Positions 33,401 to 41,251 of a stretch of 64,000 nucleotides of DNA are shown piece after piece. Position numbers and translations under genes: made by a program. Source of the stretch: Paenibacillus sp. FSL K6-1096 (GTDB lineage: Bacteria; Bacillota; Bacilli; Paenibacillales; Paenibacillaceae); the NCBI RefSeq assembly GCF_037977055.1, contig NZ_CP150274.1, positions 6,014,001 through 6,078,000 on the forward strand, written 5' to 3'. How positions within the stretch are numbered: the stretch's first letter is position 1; every line of letters begins with the position of its first letter. The notes beneath the pieces were generated by a model, which made no database searches, was not told where the DNA came from, and worked only from the letters and a program-made list of their open reading frames with translations.

Positions 33401-36189
33401 CGTTGACCAGTGTATATGCGAATGTACCGCAGATTAGCGTGGCGGTTGCAGGGGACAATGTCTCCAAAGGCGCACTGGTCGGTTATAACTTCCGGGACGG
33501 TAAAATCATTAGTTCATCCTACACAGGCACATTGGCTGCTGTAGGCCGCAATACAGGTACAGCTCCAGCTGCCGTAAGTACAGCAGCGGTTGATCCGCTG
33601 AGCTCGGGACTGTGGAGTATCGATTATGATACCAGCTTCCTGAACGATCTGACGGATGCCACGATTACAGTAGAGACTCCGCTGCAGCTCGCGGGGGCAG
33701 TCATGTTCTATAACGAGACAGGCCTGAATTATTACAAGCTGTTCAACCGAACGGCTGACGGCAAGCCGGAGCTGGCAACGATCCAGCTCGGGGCGGATAT
33801 CGGTCTTGACGGCCGCTTCTGGACTGCGTTCGACAGCTTTACAGGCGTGTTCGACGGCCAAGGCCATACGGTCAGCGGACTGTCTCTGAAGTCCTCCGGC
33901 CAGCAGACTGCCGGATTCATCAAGGATAACCGTGGCCAGCTCCTGAATGTGAGCTTTACCGGAGCGGATATCTCCGGCGCAGTGAATGCAGGTATCGCTG
34001 CCGGGATCAACCACACTGGTGCAGTGATCCGGAATGTGAAGGTCAGCGGCTCCGTGGCGGGAAGTGCTGCCGCAGGCGGAGTGGCAGGCGTGAATCAGGG
34101 CACTCTGGAGAAGGTCACGAATGAAGGGGTGACCCTTACCGGGGCAGGCCGGATTGGCGGAATTGCCGGACAGAACGCCGGAGTGATTCACCAAGCTGTG
34201 TCGAAGGGCAATATTGATGTTACGGCACTGGCTGCCGGCGGAATTGCCGGTGAGAACAGTGCGGAAGGCACCATTACTGAATCGGTTGCCTACGGCGATA
34301 TCCGTGTGGCTTCGGCCCAGGCGATTGCCGGCGGAATCAGCGGCCTGAATGCGGGCGAGATCAAGAACAGCTACTCTGCCGCTACAGTTCTTGCAGAAGG
34401 CGTATCTACCGCATGGGCGGGCGGTATTGCCGGTCTGGCGGAGAGCGGGTCGATTACTTCTTCCCTGAATACCGGAGAAGTGAAGGCTGGAGTGAAGGGC
34501 AAAATTCAACCGCTGCAGGCCTTCTTCGGAGGGATTGCCGGACAGAAATCGGATAATGCCACAATCAGCCAGTCCTTGTTCAACAGACAAATGCTGAAGA
34601 ATAATATTGCGTACTACAACCTGAACGGCCAGGCAGTGGCCGGCAACAACAGCGGTGCCACGGGACTTCTCGGCACAGAGCTGACCGGCGCGAATCTGCC
34701 GGCAGGCCTGGATGCCGGAATCTGGGCAGCCAAGAACACATTCTATCCGGTCCTTCTGGCCTTTAACGGAACAGACGAAGGGACGCTTGCTTCAGCCGCA
34801 GTCATCCTGAACCCGCAGGATCTGATTAACCGCGTGGGTTCGGCATTCCACTTGAGCAGCGGCGGAGCACTCTCCTGGAGCGCTGATCCGGCGAAGGCTG
34901 AAGTAAACGGCAATATCGGCAGTCTGAAATCAGACGGCAGCGCAATACTGAAGGCAACCGCCGGAGGACAGAGCAGAAGTATTGCGGTCAATACAGCACC
35001 ACTGCGTTACCCAAGCTCGGCAGCTGTGCCTACTGCGACACCTGCAGAGAAGACCTTCACCAGTGAGGTAAAGGTGGAGCTGGCAACAAGCGAGCAGGGA
35101 GGAACGGTCTACTATACACTGGACGGTACAACACCTACGGAGACTTCGCTGGTGTACAGCGGACCCATCGTTCTTACGAAGGACACTACAGTCCAAGCGA
35201 TTACGATTGCAACCGGCAAAGAGTACAGCCCGGTTGCAGCCTGGACCTGGACGCTAGTAGTCCCTAATAATCCGAACCCTGGCACCGGCGGTGGCGGAGG
35301 AGGCGGCGGTGGTGGCGGTACGATTGCTCCGCTTCCAAGCCCGACACCTGCCCCGGCAGCTCCTGCGATCACAGCAGTTGCAGGTACAACCACGGTGAAT
35401 GGAGACAGTGAAGCGCCGGTCAAGATTGCCAAGAACAGCAAGCTGAAGCTGACAGCTCCTGAAGGGCAGACGATCTACTACACAACAGACGGCAGCGAAC
35501 CGACTACCAAGAGTACGAAATACACCGGTGAGCTGCTGATCACCAAGAGTATGACGGTCAAAGCCATCACGGACAAAGACCCGAAAGTCATTACCATCGA
35601 ATACGTGGTGGAGAATGCCAAGTATAACCTGAAGAGCAATAGCGGAGAGATCAAGTATATTGCGGCTTATCCGGATGGCCTGTTCCTGCCGAACGCAGCC
35701 ATTACCCGGTATGAGCTGATCCAGTCGCTTGCCCCGCTGCTCGATATGGAAGAAGTGAATGTAGGCAATCTGTTCAATGATGTCAATGCCGAAAATGAAG
35801 CCCTGACCGGATTCTTCGCATCGGCCGGTATTATTGAAGGCTTCCCGGATGGCGGATTCGGCGGAACGAAGGGCTTGACCAGAGCCGAGTTCTCCAAAAT
35901 CATGACAACCGTACTGAAGCTTGATGTCACTGAGACAGGCGTAACGAAGCAGAAGGATCTGCAGGGACACTGGGCAGAGAAATATGTCAACGCCCTGTCC
36001 AAAGCGGGTTATGTGCAAGGCTTCCCTGACGGAACCTTCAAGCCGGGAACACCGATTACCCGGGCGCAGGCGGTAGTGCTGATCAACCGGATTGCCGGCA
36101 CGAAGAAGCTGACGGTAACGGCTGTACGGTTCAAGGATGTTCCGGCAACCCACTGGGCTTACAAGGACATCATGTCGGCTGTGAAATAA
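27469..36189 (+). CDS. Giant GLUG-repeat surface protein with chitobiase-like and SLH domains (surface operon gene 3)
   Basis: A 2906-residue protein from ATG 27469 with a signal peptide or anchor (WIGYLIALAVIVVAAVAGGI). It contains dozens of GLUG-type repeats (variants of GGIAGYxxG and NSxxxGxV, about 25-60 residues each), expected to form a long beta-solenoid. Three capping segments divide it into modules, each with a short helix (TAEELAGVAKLVN; SEAELAGLAGIVN; TPLQLAGAVMFYN), a Trp-Pro-Ile-Gly or similar turn and FxGxFDGxxxxxxGL, at about residues 48, 1255 and 2048. Two chitobiase/beta-hexosaminidase C-terminal-like domains (about 2525-2600 and 2630-2710, both with VYYTLDGTTPT or IYYTTDGSEPT) flank a poly-Gly hinge. 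SLH motifs fill about 2724-2906; the last stops after its first helix. Binding partners unknown. Confidence 0.9.
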   Translation: MALKRKSWIGYLIALAVIVVAAVAGGIMAKADPQTWDSTAETSWYVPTNDTFQIKTAEELAGVAKLVNEGNVNGLSGKILEITNDLDLSAYQWVPIGTAEHPFRGTLITEGGLIKKINGLNVVANRSYQGLVGNMVGGTVGGLIFESGTISVTGVTYDVYAGSAVGKMSGSSIVFDITNQINITSDASPYHSYTGGIVGMGEGMISNSINNGTVTAYGSADVGGIMGYGDSRGIIIKKIVNNGAVLAQGTDSSVLTAGGIAGHTTGLLSLNDEDTPIINTAPVTIAGGNQVAAGGIVGKVDNTVVFSNMTTNNGAITVNAAAAVNSAAGALVGATGTVASEAVSITFVNTAPVTNNGGKNVYTGGIAGYTGSKFTWTQPYTNTQKITATGAENVATGGFVGYAAGGLVTSNAAAGVFENKELISVNGGKAVYTGGIAGYDAGGNITQTSSTGELKVKGTANVYTGGTVGYEIGGIVASSVTGKTEGDHLSITSDGTIGGIAGYLEGTLTNSSIKYATLQVTSAGGVIGGIAGNAQGTVSGVAAGDAESAGYGTLVLQAAAADAADGQDNITFGGLVGVNTKPLTLTGGEASRISFLNEAGRSGYTIGGAAGKLTADAVIGSAAVPVQVQDIRTELKADKVSFGGGAGHNSAAQFNGHTNRIEIKATGATVKAGGMFGENHSAAASPFNHAENVAITASGADNQLGGNTGFNAGQLVNATVTQLSIEASGVRAEAGGIAGHSEGTETPAARAGITSAVLNVPGSDPMITLTAADAKAGAIVGAAATTDITTPEVNAEDGALMLIQAQAAKPSVGGLAGTLTNSSISSDSKAVNVENMLILAGPAATDAYVGGIVGYNESSRLERLVGSAVSLTLNAPRATAGGVAGYNHGSATGIIVDTYISGLNLKANNGAVSSYAGGIVGLNAAQSIDPVLNPVTSVSTIQNTRTLGTVSATSANAIVGGMVGENRTLIANNSITDKISVISRGNSSIIGGLAGVNTASGTLYYTYSNANLTIEGTGTHAGGLAGSNAGAVIGSYVDIDVTGDAKGTSSGSVYLGGLIGRNTAGTVEQSYSVSKVTAKNVYTIVGGLIGELSGGAVKNSYVAKSVNAAENNSYAGGFVGRITNGKITNVYSAAEVNVPADKTAYAGGFAGRYDNASKELLYKSYYIKDEGLNINRDLPDFAEGNHRWLNVHVRLTTILSETLKDRTVFPGLSGWDFEGAWKYGSLSAAYRYPEVNRIANTGGGDNGNNVNANINWYTKDKDAIGFEITSEAELAGLAGIVNGTIAGVEQFSFKDRAVTVMNPIHIQSKQWVPIGDKEANPFEGTFDGKSQLIDGLTLQPVYTHSGLFGIIGANATVQNMNLEPLTVAGNGYTGVLAGTNLGTVKNVDLKLLGGVKVSGGIVGGIIGQNSGSVDGLQLTLDGGSRIETVAEGGIAGGLIGDNTADITAETYVIHDKDGSIGSAADHAIIGGIIGVQNGNVTGLALEVNSRYRISSTGMEATVGGLVGQFQSGEAQDLTVSFADGTLEARGLDSILGGAIGQSDEGNHIQNVTVTGPGSGVQLTANGTAGGVVGLKEGNLRGMLVRSVDNGSSFDIEHAAVSGVKLATTGDSLKAVLGGIAGSAVRTAINDARFQASLEAAGEVITAGGIVGVSDNSIIYHADSSPVLQASAKSGEVAAGGIAGTISADDIDQGFDFGKAYPLYKGIYIAKVHNGQITVTGTDHRADLYAGGLTGKNTDASIYSSEVSSGLKVTGGNTVSAGGVAGYSNGIIVDTIVRSGVNADNSRVINAGGLVGWGDGGEIHYSKVISGSGESITVGSAVTLGEAVPATRAGGVIGMADHLLITNTHADIPVVITDTNQDNTIYAGGFAGLLGENGTLAGQIQKSYATGKLNVSGRLGSYVGGFAGSVDHYSITDSYASGDISNTGFDTRSGGFAASVERSGSISKSYALQNKLSTVGVKSSTRSYNGGFAGYNDGTLTSVYANVPQISVAVAGDNVSKGALVGYNFRDGKIISSSYTGTLAAVGRNTGTAPAAVSTAAVDPLSSGLWSIDYDTSFLNDLTDATITVETPLQLAGAVMFYNETGLNYYKLFNRTADGKPELATIQLGADIGLDGRFWTAFDSFTGVFDGQGHTVSGLSLKSSGQQTAGFIKDNRGQLLNVSFTGADISGAVNAGIAAGINHTGAVIRNVKVSGSVAGSAAAGGVAGVNQGTLEKVTNEGVTLTGAGRIGGIAGQNAGVIHQAVSKGNIDVTALAAGGIAGENSAEGTITESVAYGDIRVASAQAIAGGISGLNAGEIKNSYSAATVLAEGVSTAWAGGIAGLAESGSITSSLNTGEVKAGVKGKIQPLQAFFGGIAGQKSDNATISQSLFNRQMLKNNIAYYNLNGQAVAGNNSGATGLLGTELTGANLPAGLDAGIWAAKNTFYPVLLAFNGTDEGTLASAAVILNPQDLINRVGSAFHLSSGGALSWSADPAKAEVNGNIGSLKSDGSAILKATAGGQSRSIAVNTAPLRYPSSAAVPTATPAEKTFTSEVKVELATSEQGGTVYYTLDGTTPTETSLVYSGPIVLTKDTTVQAITIATGKEYSPVAAWTWTLVVPNNPNPGTGGGGGGGGGGGTIAPLPSPTPAPAAPAITAVAGTTTVNGDSEAPVKIAKNSKLKLTAPEGQTIYYTTDGSEPTTKSTKYTGELLITKSMTVKAITDKDPKVITIEYVVENAKYNLKSNSGEIKYIAAYPDGLFLPNAAITRYELIQSLAPLLDMEEVNVGNLFNDVNAENEALTGFFASAGIIEGFPDGGFGGTKGLTRAEFSKIMTTVLKLDVTETGVTKQKDLQGHWAEKYVNALSKAGYVQGFPDGTFKPGTPITRAQAVVLINRIAGTKKLTVTAVRFKDVPATHWAYKDIMSAVK

Positions 36190-36219
36190 CAGAAATTCAT
36201 AGGTAAAGGAGCAACGCGG

Positions 36220-36909
36220 ATGAAAACAAAGCTGCTTGCCGTGAGCCTGATCTTCTCGCTGATCGTAGCGGTGCTCTTCAATGAGGGTACGACCAGTGCT
36301 GATACGCCAGGCGTATATAATGCCGAGCAGAGCTACGCCATGGCGAGTGAAGCGATCTTCTATCTGCGGGTGCTGAAAAGCGACGGTACCGCAAGTTCCA
36401 CCGGGACAGGAATCATCCTGTCCCCGGCCGGAACGGCAGCAACGGCGTATCACGTGGTTAAAGGTGGACAGCGCTTCGAAGGCATCATGGCAGACGGAAC
36501 GGTCATCAGTCCGATCAAGGTCACAAGGTTCGATGAGCTTAAGGATGTTGCCGTCCTGGAGCTGCCCAGTCCGGCGGCGATGAAGCAGAAGGGCAATGCC
36601 TATAATTATCTGCCGCTGCGCAAGGACAAGCTGAAGCACGGTGAGGCCGTATACGCCCTGGGCTATCCGCTCAAGAATACCGCGATCATCACAGAGGGCA
36701 TTGTCAACACGCCGGCGGCCGAGATCAACGGCAGAAGCAGGATTCTGACCTCGGCCCAGATCGCCAGCGGCATGTCAGGCGGGCCGTTGCTGGATGCCCG
36801 CGGCGAGCTTGCCGGGATCATCTCCGGCTCGCTGCGGACGATGAACAATATCCATCTGGTAGTGAACACGGAGGATCTGCGCAGCCTGCTGCCTGCATCC
36901 TTCCAGTAA
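36220..36909 (+). CDS. Exported trypsin-like serine protease (HtrA-type core, no PDZ)
   Basis: A 229-residue protein with an N-terminal signal or anchor segment (KLLAVSLIFSLIVAVLF) and a chymotrypsin-fold domain. The triad is readable: H78 (ATAYHVVKG), D109 (LKDVAVLEL) and S186 (SGMSGGPLLD), with oxyanion glycines around the Ser. It is shorter than HtrA/DegP because the PDZ part is absent. Its start lies 30 bases behind the GLUG gene with AAAGGAG 9 bases before the ATG. A bipartite terminator follows directly, so it is the last gene of the surface operon. The context suggests trimming or quality control of the giant proteins; substrate unproven. Confidence 0.9.
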   Translation: MKTKLLAVSLIFSLIVAVLFNEGTTSADTPGVYNAEQSYAMASEAIFYLRVLKSDGTASSTGTGIILSPAGTAATAYHVVKGGQRFEGIMADGTVISPIKVTRFDELKDVAVLELPSPAAMKQKGNAYNYLPLRKDKLKHGEAVYALGYPLKNTAIITEGIVNTPAAEINGRSRILTSAQIASGMSGGPLLDARGELAGIISGSLRTMNNIHLVVNTEDLRSLLPASFQ

Positions 36910-36922
36910 AATTATGAACTGT

Positions 36923-36971
36923 AGCTGTCCCACTGGCGTTTGCTCAGCAAGCGCAGGGACAGCACTTTTTT
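36923..36971 (+). terminator. Terminator of the surface operon
   Basis: Outer stem GCTGTCCC/GGGACAGC and inner stem GCGTTTGC/GCAAGCGC, followed by a long T run (CTTTTTTTA). Confidence 0.9.
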
Positions 36972-37031
36972 TAGACAAAAGCCTGAAAGATGTACACGGC
37001 AAGTTCCCTTATGGAAGGAGGAGAAACCCAG

Positions 37032-37394
37032 ATGATCAAGGCATACCTGCTGGATGTGAACCAAAAGGATCTCCATACGCTGTCTTCCATGCTGCAGCAC
37101 ACAGGCAAGGTAAATGTAATCGGCATGTCGGCTTGTCCCCGGGATGTGGTGGATCAGATTATTCTGCTGGAGCCCGATGTGCTGTTCCTGGATCTGCAGC
37201 TGCCCGGCCAGCAGGGGATTGTGGTAGCCGAACTGGTGAAGAGGAAGCTTCCGGCAATTCAGATTGTGGTGGTCACCGAGAATAAGCAGCATGCCCTCTG
37301 GGCCTTCGACCATAACATTGTCGATTATGTGCTGAAGCCGCTGGAGGCGGCCCGGCTGGGCCAGTCGGTGGAACGGCTGCGCAAGGGCAGCTGA
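37032..37394 (+). CDS. Stand-alone response regulator receiver protein
   Basis: A 120-residue CheY-like receiver with no output domain. ATG 37032 is chosen because GGAAGGAGGAG precedes it. The phospho-acceptor is D54 (LFLDLQLPG), with the N-terminal acidic residue in LLDVNQKD, the conserved Thr in VVVTENK and the Lys in YVLKPLE, so the active site is complete. It ends right after the receiver fold (ARLGQSVERLRKGS). No histidine kinase lies nearby. The segment VLKPL plus the short tail resembles the receiver part of LytTR-type regulators that have lost the DNA-binding domain. Partner and output unknown. It is set off by a terminator upstream and a promoter downstream. Confidence 0.88.
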   Translation: MIKAYLLDVNQKDLHTLSSMLQHTGKVNVIGMSACPRDVVDQIILLEPDVLFLDLQLPGQQGIVVAELVKRKLPAIQIVVVTENKQHALWAFDHNIVDYVLKPLEAARLGQSVERLRKGS

Positions 37395-37429
37395 AAGCGG
37401 AAAGCGGGATGCCGTAAGCCGCTCCTCCG

Positions 37430-37438
37430 TGGTACAAT
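37430..37438 (+). promoter_or_regulatory. Extended -10 promoter for the patB-like gene
   Basis: TGGTACAAT, the same box as before dgk, 33 bases ahead of the TTG start. Confidence 0.5.
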
Positions 37439-37471
37439 GGACGGACAAGCAGAAAGGATGGGTGAGTACCG

Positions 37472-38650
37472 TTGAAGTATGATTTTAACCGTATCATTGA
37501 CCGCCGCAATACCCGTTCCTACAAATGGGATCAATCCGAGAAGCTGTTCGGGGATAAGGATATTCTCCCGCTGTGGGTAGCCGACATGGACTTCGAGAGT
37601 CCGCCGGCCGTACAGGAAGCCATTCTGCGCCGGGTGCAGGAAGGTATCTACGGCTACAGTGTGGGTGGCGATTCTTACAAAGAGGCAATTGCGGGCTGGT
37701 ACCGCAGACGCCACGACTGGGAGATTCAGAAGGATTGGATCTCGGACTCTCCGGGAATTGTCACCTCGCTCAGCCTGTCTGTGGAGCTGTTCAGCCAGCC
37801 GGGCGATCAGGTGATCCTGCAGTCGCCGGTATATTATCCGTTCTATGATGTGATCCGCATGAATGACCGCAAGGTGGCGGCGAATCCGCTGAAGCTGGAA
37901 GACGGGCATTACGTGATGGACTATGTACAGCTGGAGGAGCTGATGGCCGGAGGCGCGAAGCTGCTGCTGCTGTGTAATCCGCATAATCCGGGCGGCAGAG
38001 TGTGGGAGCGCGAAGAGCTGCTGCGTCTGGGCGAGCTGTGCCTGCGGTACGGGGTAACGGTGATCTCGGATGAGATTCACTGCGATATGATTATGCCCGG
38101 ACACAAGCATATTCCGTTCGCCTCGCTGTCACCGGAGCTGTCAGACATTACGCTGACCACATTGGCTGCTACCAAAACCTTCAATCTGCCGGGACTGCAG
38201 ACTTCTTATATCGTAACCTCGAACCCGGAGCTGAAGCGGAGGTTCGATTACAAGATTAAGACGCTCAGCCTGCATATGTCGCCGTTCTTCTCACCGGAGG
38301 CGGTCGAGGCCGCTTATAATGAAGGCGATGAATGGCTCGATGAGCTGATTCTGCACATTCACGGCAATGCTGACTACGCCATCTCCTACCTTGCCGAGCA
38401 TCTTCCGCAGGTGAAGCCGATGCAGCCGGAAGCCACCTATCTGCTGTGGATCGACTGCCGCGCCCTCGGCCTGGATTCAGACGGGCTTAAGCAGCTGATG
38501 TACCGCGAAGCCAAGGTTGCGTTCAACGAAGGTTCCGTCTTCGGAGCGGAAGGCCAAGGCTATCTGCGGATCAATCTCGCCTGCCCGCGTTCTCTGCTGG
38601 CTGAAGCGCTGGAGCGGTTCGTCCGGGCTGCTGCCGCTTATGTGAAATAA
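37472..38650 (+). CDS. patB: MalY/PatB family PLP-dependent beta C-S lyase (aminotransferase fold)
   Basis: A 392-residue fold-type I PLP enzyme, close in length and motifs to Bacillus PatB, which cleaves cystathionine and related thioethers to a thiol, pyruvate and ammonia. Visible are LPLWVADMDFESPP near the N-terminus, LCNPHNPGGRVW, VISDEIHCDMIM with the pyridine-N Asp, the Schiff-base Lys K235 in ATKTFNLPGLQT, and YLRINLACP with the carboxylate Arg. The TTG start is preceded by AAAGGATGGGTGAG. MalY-type proteins can also have regulatory side roles; that cannot be judged here. Followed by a strong terminator, so monocistronic. Confidence 0.85.
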   Translation: MKYDFNRIIDRRNTRSYKWDQSEKLFGDKDILPLWVADMDFESPPAVQEAILRRVQEGIYGYSVGGDSYKEAIAGWYRRRHDWEIQKDWISDSPGIVTSLSLSVELFSQPGDQVILQSPVYYPFYDVIRMNDRKVAANPLKLEDGHYVMDYVQLEELMAGGAKLLLLCNPHNPGGRVWEREELLRLGELCLRYGVTVISDEIHCDMIMPGHKHIPFASLSPELSDITLTTLAATKTFNLPGLQTSYIVTSNPELKRRFDYKIKTLSLHMSPFFSPEAVEAAYNEGDEWLDELILHIHGNADYAISYLAEHLPQVKPMQPEATYLLWIDCRALGLDSDGLKQLMYREAKVAFNEGSVFGAEGQGYLRINLACPRSLLAEALERFVRAAAAYVK

Positions 38651-38674
38651 ATATAGCTTGCATGTAATCTTTAC

Positions 38675-38721
38675 TGCCGTTATCCTCTTGAACCTTATGT
38701 TCGGAGGGAGCGGCTTTTTTT
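38675..38721 (+). terminator. Terminator after the patB-like gene
   Basis: GCCGTTATCCTC pairs with GAGGGAGCGGC (one bulge), with an inner GAAC/GTTC helix and seven T residues. Confidence 0.88.
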
Positions 38722-38894
38722 GCGGCATAACATATGAAAATACATTACAATTCAAAAAGTGTAATACCTAAATTTGAAGCTTGATGTTATAATAATCGAC
38801 ATAATATGCGGTTTTGACTTATTTTTTGACAAGAATTTCATGAGGAGTCATGTATTCTTACATTGATAGGATTGAAAAAGGAGGGGCACTAGCC

Positions 38895-41198
38895 ATGCGG
38901 ATTAGGAAGTGGCCGGAACAGCAGCATCTGTTCATGCGTTTGATGATACCCTATATTTCATTCATGGTTTTTGCTTTGTGTCTTGGAGGACTCTTTTATA
39001 AGCTGACCTACGATGTTGTCAAAGATGAAGTGACCGGCAGCAACATGCAGCTTCTGGAGCAGGTCAAGGAGACGATGGATATCCGGTTATCCGAGATTAA
39101 CACGATTGCCCTGCAGCTGCTTAACGATCCGATGGTGCAGAGCTTTGCGCGTGTCAGTGATCCGTTCAGCAGCACCAGAACCTACAAGGTTCTGGAGACC
39201 CAGAAGAACCTCTACAGCTATAATACCTCGAACAATTTCGTGCTGGATTACTATCTGATTTTTAAGAACAGCAATTTGGCCTTATCCTCCAATTCCACTT
39301 ATGAGCTTCCCGCGTTCTATAATTATGTGCTCTCCAGTGCCGGAACCGACTACGAGACCTGGCGGAGCGATCTGTTCAGTACCTACCGCAACCGTGAGGT
39401 GATGGCCTCAGGGTCGGCACAGTATCAGGGCAAGTCTTACGACATGCTCACTTACGTGCAGTCACTGGGCTATCCGGGCTCCATTCAGGGGGCGCTGGTC
39501 ATTCTGGTGGACAACCGCAAGCTGAAGAAGCTGCTCTCGGGAGTGGATGTCTCCGACGGCGGCTGGGTGTCGATTATTGACAATGAAGGCCGGGTGGTCA
39601 GCGCGTTATCCGGGGATGGAACGGTTCCCGATCTGGACCCTGCGGCGTATCCGGCGGCTTCCGGGATTATTGAGGCCTCGGCCAAGACGAACGATATGAT
39701 GGTGACCTATACCAAGTCTTCTTATAATAAATGGTCTTATGTAGTGGCTCAGCCCCCGCATGTTGTTCTGGGCAAGGTCCTGTCGATCAAAAAAATAACC
39801 ATCATTGTCGTGCTGGCATTCCTGCTGATCGGCTTGTTCCTGGCTTATCTGTTCGCCACACGCAGCGGCAAGCCGCTGTTTCGCATTCTCTCGACGCTGA
39901 CCGAGCGCCCCGGCGGCAAGCAGCCCCGGCGGCCCAAGGAGATGTACGGCTTCATTCAGCATTCGCTGTCTGCGCTGATTGATAACAACGCGGCCCTGCA
40001 GGGTGAAATTGAGCGGCAGGCTCCCCTGCTGCTGGAAAGCTTCTATGAGCGGCTGCTGAAGGGGGAATTCCTCAGCCTGAATGAGATCAACACGCTGCTG
40101 CGGCATCAGCAGATGGAGATTGCGGGCGAATCCTATGCCGTCGGTATTCTTCATTTCCGCGGGGGGACGCTGGGCATGAGTGCGGATGCGCTGCGCAAGC
40201 TGGATGTGGAGCGGGTGCTCATCAAAGAAGCGCTGCGGCTGGCCATGGGCGGGAGCTTCTATGTGCATGATGTGGCCGAGGACAAGATCGCCATCCTGTT
40301 CGTGGATACCGCCGGGGACAGCACCCGGTTCCGCCGGAGGATCGAAGGCATTATCGGGGATACCGCAGCGGAGATTGGGGAGCGGCTGACTCTGGGGCTG
40401 TATTTCGCCATTGGCGGCTTCCGCGCTTCGCTGCTGGATGTGTCCGGCTCCTACGAGGAGGCGCGCCAGTCCCTGTCATCCATTACCTATGAGGAAATGG
40501 TGCAGACCGCCTGGTTCTATGACCTGCCGAGCGAGAACAGCCTGTTCTATTTCCCGGGAGAGGTGGAGAACCGTCTCAGCAATTACACGAAGGCGGGGGA
40601 AACGGCAGAGCTGCGCCGGCTGCTGGATTCCCTGTTCCGTGAGAACTTTCAGGAGCGGCATCTGCCGCTGGCGATGCAGCAGCTCTTCTGCTGTGAGATG
40701 ATCAGCTGCCTGGTGAAGCTGCAGGAGCAGCTTATGCTGCAATACCCGGAGGAGGTCAGCAGCCTGCTCCAGCAGCTGAACGCCACCGGGAATCTGCGCG
40801 AGGTCTATAAGCGTGCGGCCGAGATATTCCTCACCATGAGCGAGGAAGCCGACCAGCGCAAGAAGAGCCGCAATGTCAAGCTGCTTGACGCTATTCTCGT
40901 CTATATTCAGGAGCAGTTCGGGCAGGCCAATCTCAGCCTGGATGCCGTAGCGGAGCACATGAATATCTCCAAAGGCTACATGTCGCAGTTCTTCAAGGAA
41001 CAGACGGGCACGAATTTCTCGGAATATCTGGAGAATCTGCGGATGAACGAAGCCAAGGCACTGCTGGCGAACACGGGTCTGCCGATCCGGGAGATCGCCG
41101 AGCAGGTCGGCTATCATTCCACAAACACGTTCTGCCGGGCGTTTAAGCGGGACAGCGGACTCAGCGCCACCGCCTTCCGGGAATCCGCCACCGGATGA
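38895..41198 (+). CDS. Membrane-anchored sensor AraC-type transcriptional regulator
   Basis: A 767-residue regulator of the type common in paenibacilli. ATG 38895 has AAGGAGG about 10 bases upstream; the in-frame ATG at 38850 has its box too close. A first membrane helix (about 13-33), an extracellular Cache-like sensor domain, a second membrane helix (about 301-323, IIVVLAFLLIGLFLAYLFAT), a coiled linker and a middle domain lead to the AraC DNA-binding region (about 662-765: LSLDAVAEHMNISKGYMSQF and IREIAEQVGYHSTNTFCRAF). It senses an external cue, probably a sugar, and directly controls nearby transport genes. The glycan locus that follows in the same direction is the obvious target. Confidence 0.9.
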   Translation: MRIRKWPEQQHLFMRLMIPYISFMVFALCLGGLFYKLTYDVVKDEVTGSNMQLLEQVKETMDIRLSEINTIALQLLNDPMVQSFARVSDPFSSTRTYKVLETQKNLYSYNTSNNFVLDYYLIFKNSNLALSSNSTYELPAFYNYVLSSAGTDYETWRSDLFSTYRNREVMASGSAQYQGKSYDMLTYVQSLGYPGSIQGALVILVDNRKLKKLLSGVDVSDGGWVSIIDNEGRVVSALSGDGTVPDLDPAAYPAASGIIEASAKTNDMMVTYTKSSYNKWSYVVAQPPHVVLGKVLSIKKITIIVVLAFLLIGLFLAYLFATRSGKPLFRILSTLTERPGGKQPRRPKEMYGFIQHSLSALIDNNAALQGEIERQAPLLLESFYERLLKGEFLSLNEINTLLRHQQMEIAGESYAVGILHFRGGTLGMSADALRKLDVERVLIKEALRLAMGGSFYVHDVAEDKIAILFVDTAGDSTRFRRRIEGIIGDTAAEIGERLTLGLYFAIGGFRASLLDVSGSYEEARQSLSSITYEEMVQTAWFYDLPSENSLFYFPGEVENRLSNYTKAGETAELRRLLDSLFRENFQERHLPLAMQQLFCCEMISCLVKLQEQLMLQYPEEVSSLLQQLNATGNLREVYKRAAEIFLTMSEEADQRKKSRNVKLLDAILVYIQEQFGQANLSLDAVAEHMNISKGYMSQFFKEQTGTNFSEYLENLRMNEAKALLANTGLPIREIAEQVGYHSTNTFCRAFKRDSGLSATAFRESATG

Positions 41199-41223
41199 GG
41201 ATATAGTGTACAATTCATAGGAA

Positions 41224-41251
41224 GGCCGGGACATGCTCCTGGTCTTTTTTT
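41224..41251 (+). terminator. Terminator after the sensor regulator gene
   Basis: GGCCGGGA/TCCTGGTC stem with a CATGC loop and seven T residues. Confidence 0.8.

Noticed and set aside
33514..34590. Minus-strand ORFs within the GLUG gene (also 35254-36639)
   Set aside because: Arise from repetitive Gly/Ala/Thr codons read backward; no signal peptide, ribosome site or motif.
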